Source: Planctomycetaceae bacterium UBA2972 (lineage in GTDB: Bacteria; Planctomycetota; Planctomycetia; Pirellulales; Pirellulaceae). Taken from it: a stretch of 14,892 nucleotides of DNA. Positions 13,600-14,892 of the stretch are shown here, piece after piece. The translations under genes were made by a program, and so were the position numbers. The first letter of the stretch is position 1. Every line of letters starts with the position of its first letter. The notes under the pieces were generated by a model. It was given only the letters and a program-made list of their open reading frames with translations. It made no database searches and was not told where the DNA came from. The stretch lies in contig DEAW01000202.1 in NCBI GenBank assembly GCA_002348315.1, forward strand, positions 1 through 14,892, in the 5' to 3' direction.

Positions 13600-14892
13600 T
13601 CAAAAACTGCCCTGCAGAAACCACTCTCCTTTCGGCAACGTCCGGTACACCCAGAAACGCAAACCCGAACTCAATTCCAGTCGATAATAATCACGTCGCA
13701 ACGCGTGTCCTCGCCACCACCCGCTCTCAATTTTCTCCGGCCCCCAATAGCGAGTGACTGCCTGCCACTGACCTTTATGGAGCAATTTCATCGGCATTGG
13801 AAACTGGCGGGAGTTTTGACACTGAACCTCCAACGGTTCTCTCCAGCACCAGACCGGCAGGCTATCCGCTGGTTTCCGTTGTTTCAACAGCCAACCTTGC
13901 TTATCGGTTTGTATTGTTGAAACCACTTTGTTCTGACTTGCCCTATGCCCATTCCGCTCGGATTTCAAAATCTGATGACACCAACGCTGAACATTTACAT
14001 TTGCCAATGGTTCCGTTTCAAAAGCGTATTCAGGCAATGCTTCAGAACGCAATGAAGATCGCAATACGTGCCGTTTCCCCAAGCGACTGGAAAGCCGGTC
14101 GATCAACCGGACCAATCTTGCTGGTGGAATTCCTTCCAACGCAGCATCTGACTGCCAGCTATATGCTTTGGGAGTGGTTGCCGGAGCATCAAACAGAGAC
14201 ATCTGTTTTTGTTGCATCGACACGACCTGAGTGAACTCCACTTGCAAACTATAAACTTCATCCACTCGTCCAAGACGATCCCATTGCAATTGAAACAGTT
14301 CTGTCAGATGTTCGACATCCGCAGTGGGTCGATAGAGTCCAAGCGTCATTGTTTCCAGATCTTGCCGAGTATCCCCGGTATCCGGGTAGACTCGTTGACC
14401 GTAACGAGATAACTCGACAGTACAAAGAACCTGCAGGACGCCCTGCGAGTTCTTTTCAAGCTGCTTTAGTAACCTTGTCGTAATTTGTTCAAACGTGTCG
14501 ACCATCACCTGAGGTCCCGCGATTCTCCCGGGCAACAATTGCCAACCCAGATACTGTTGCTGCGGTTGAATCATCCGTAGCGGTTCGTCTCGTTCTGCCA
14601 ATAACTGATCACAACGATACGCTACCTGATCCCCCAACCGCTGAGCAATCGCTCCGCGTGACAAGTCAAATAACTGATCAAGCCGGTGAACTCCCAATCG
14701 ATAGAGTAAATCTAAGGTTTCGTCAGAAAGCCTGAGGCAGCCAACCGGCAGCTGCCTCAGCACTTCCTGAGCGGATCGCTTGTCGGTCGGTAACAGTCGA
14801 ATACCTTCTGACAAGCTTAGGCATGCTGCCCAGCTGGCACCCACGGTCCCAGCGACAGCAATTCGCACAACCAGCCCTTGTTTTTGATTCGA
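13600..14892 (-). CDS. imuB: ImuB, catalytically degenerate Y-family polymerase-like protein, N-terminus outside window
   Basis: The frame is open to the window edge and ends at TGA 13602-13600, leaving about 430 residues. Visible sequence begins near the end of the palm region (LVVRIAVAGTVGASWAA, like the ImuB RLAVADTxGAAWALA block). It continues through a helix-hairpin-helix-like segment (LSDETLDLLYRLGVHRLDQLFDLS), the little-finger region and the ImuB C-terminal domain. QMSLF (residues 230-234 from the window edge, bases 14191-14205) fits the beta-clamp-binding pentapeptide. ImuB bridges the clamp, DnaE2 and ImuA in the mutasome. The catalytic-acid region lies outside the window and cannot be judged. 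The gene precedes dnaE2 by 77 bases on the same strand, consistent with one operon; an imuA/recA-like gene is expected upstream. Apparent shorter starts such as GTG 14868 are internal to the domain. Confidence 0.88.
   Translation of the reverse strand, partial: SNQKQGLVVRIAVAGTVGASWAACLSLSEGIRLLPTDKRSAQEVLRQLPVGCLRLSDETLDLLYRLGVHRLDQLFDLSRGAIAQRLGDQVAYRCDQLLAERDEPLRMIQPQQQYLGWQLLPGRIAGPQVMVDTFEQITTRLLKQLEKNSQGVLQVLCTVELSRYGQRVYPDTGDTRQDLETMTLGLYRPTADVEHLTELFQLQWDRLGRVDEVYSLQVEFTQVVSMQQKQMSLFDAPATTPKAYSWQSDAALEGIPPARLVRLIDRLSSRLGKRHVLRSSLRSEALPEYAFETEPLANVNVQRWCHQILKSERNGHRASQNKVVSTIQTDKQGWLLKQRKPADSLPVWCWREPLEVQCQNSRQFPMPMKLLHKGQWQAVTRYWGPEKIESGWWRGHALRRDYYRLELSSGLRFWVYRTLPKGEWFLQGSF

Noticed and set aside
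13523..13624. Upstream ATG extending DnaE2 by 34 residues and overlapping imuB
   Set aside because: MHYAELH at 13522 is the canonical DnaE2 beginning; the extension is atypical, although the frame is open.
1..14892. CRISPR arrays, insertion sequences, attachment sites, tRNA or rRNA genes
   Set aside because: None seen on reading both strands: no regularly spaced repeats, transposase, terminal inverted repeats or recognisable RNA gene core.

Overview
The window looks like a chromosomal segment of a planctomycete (Planctomycetota), perhaps a Gimesia- or Rubinisphaera-like marine lineage. This rests on gene content and sequence style: a formylglycine-type sulfatase, a membrane-anchored Ser/Thr kinase, an ImuB/DnaE2 mutasome pair, mostly weak or absent Shine-Dalgarno sites and near-balanced base composition. 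It is an inference from one window. No tRNA, rRNA, CRISPR array or insertion sequence was seen.

Left part (1-8499, all + strand): a lipid or hydrocarbon biosynthesis cluster. It opens with the 3' part of an OleD-type 2-alkyl-3-oxoalkanoate reductase, the reductive step of head-to-head olefin synthesis. A 126-bp gap with small inverted repeats leads to a divergent elongating ketosynthase. A 256-bp intergenic region holds three back-to-back hairpins and a separate perfect inverted repeat. It is followed by an acyl carrier protein whose stop codon overlaps the GTG start of a CrtI/CrtISO-type flavoprotein. Then come a second, divergent CrtI-type flavoprotein, a FabZ-type dehydratase, a FabI-like enoyl-ACP reductase and a sulfatase without a signal peptide. 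KS + ACP + FabZ + FabI form most of a dedicated fatty-acid elongation cycle; no FabG-type ketoreductase (Y-x3-K) is visible. Two carotenoid-desaturase-like enzymes beside an ACP, with no phytoene synthase, suggest acyl chains rather than isoprenoids as substrate. My hypothesis is a dedicated synthase for an unusual, probably polyunsaturated, acyl chain, possibly feeding Ole head-to-head condensation. The gene combination recalls the FabF/ACP/CrtI-like/FabZ sets proposed for ladderane lipids in anammox planctomycetes.

Middle (8526-10331, +): a Ser/Thr protein kinase with one transmembrane helix and an unrecognised extracytoplasmic C-terminal region. It ends 14 bp from the stop codon of the converging genes, with a candidate terminator just beyond.

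Right part (10346-14892, - strand): dnaE2 (error-prone polymerase III alpha subunit) preceded by imuB, which runs off the window. This is the translesion-synthesis cassette that usually also includes an imuA/recA-like gene. It is functionally unrelated to the lipid cluster.
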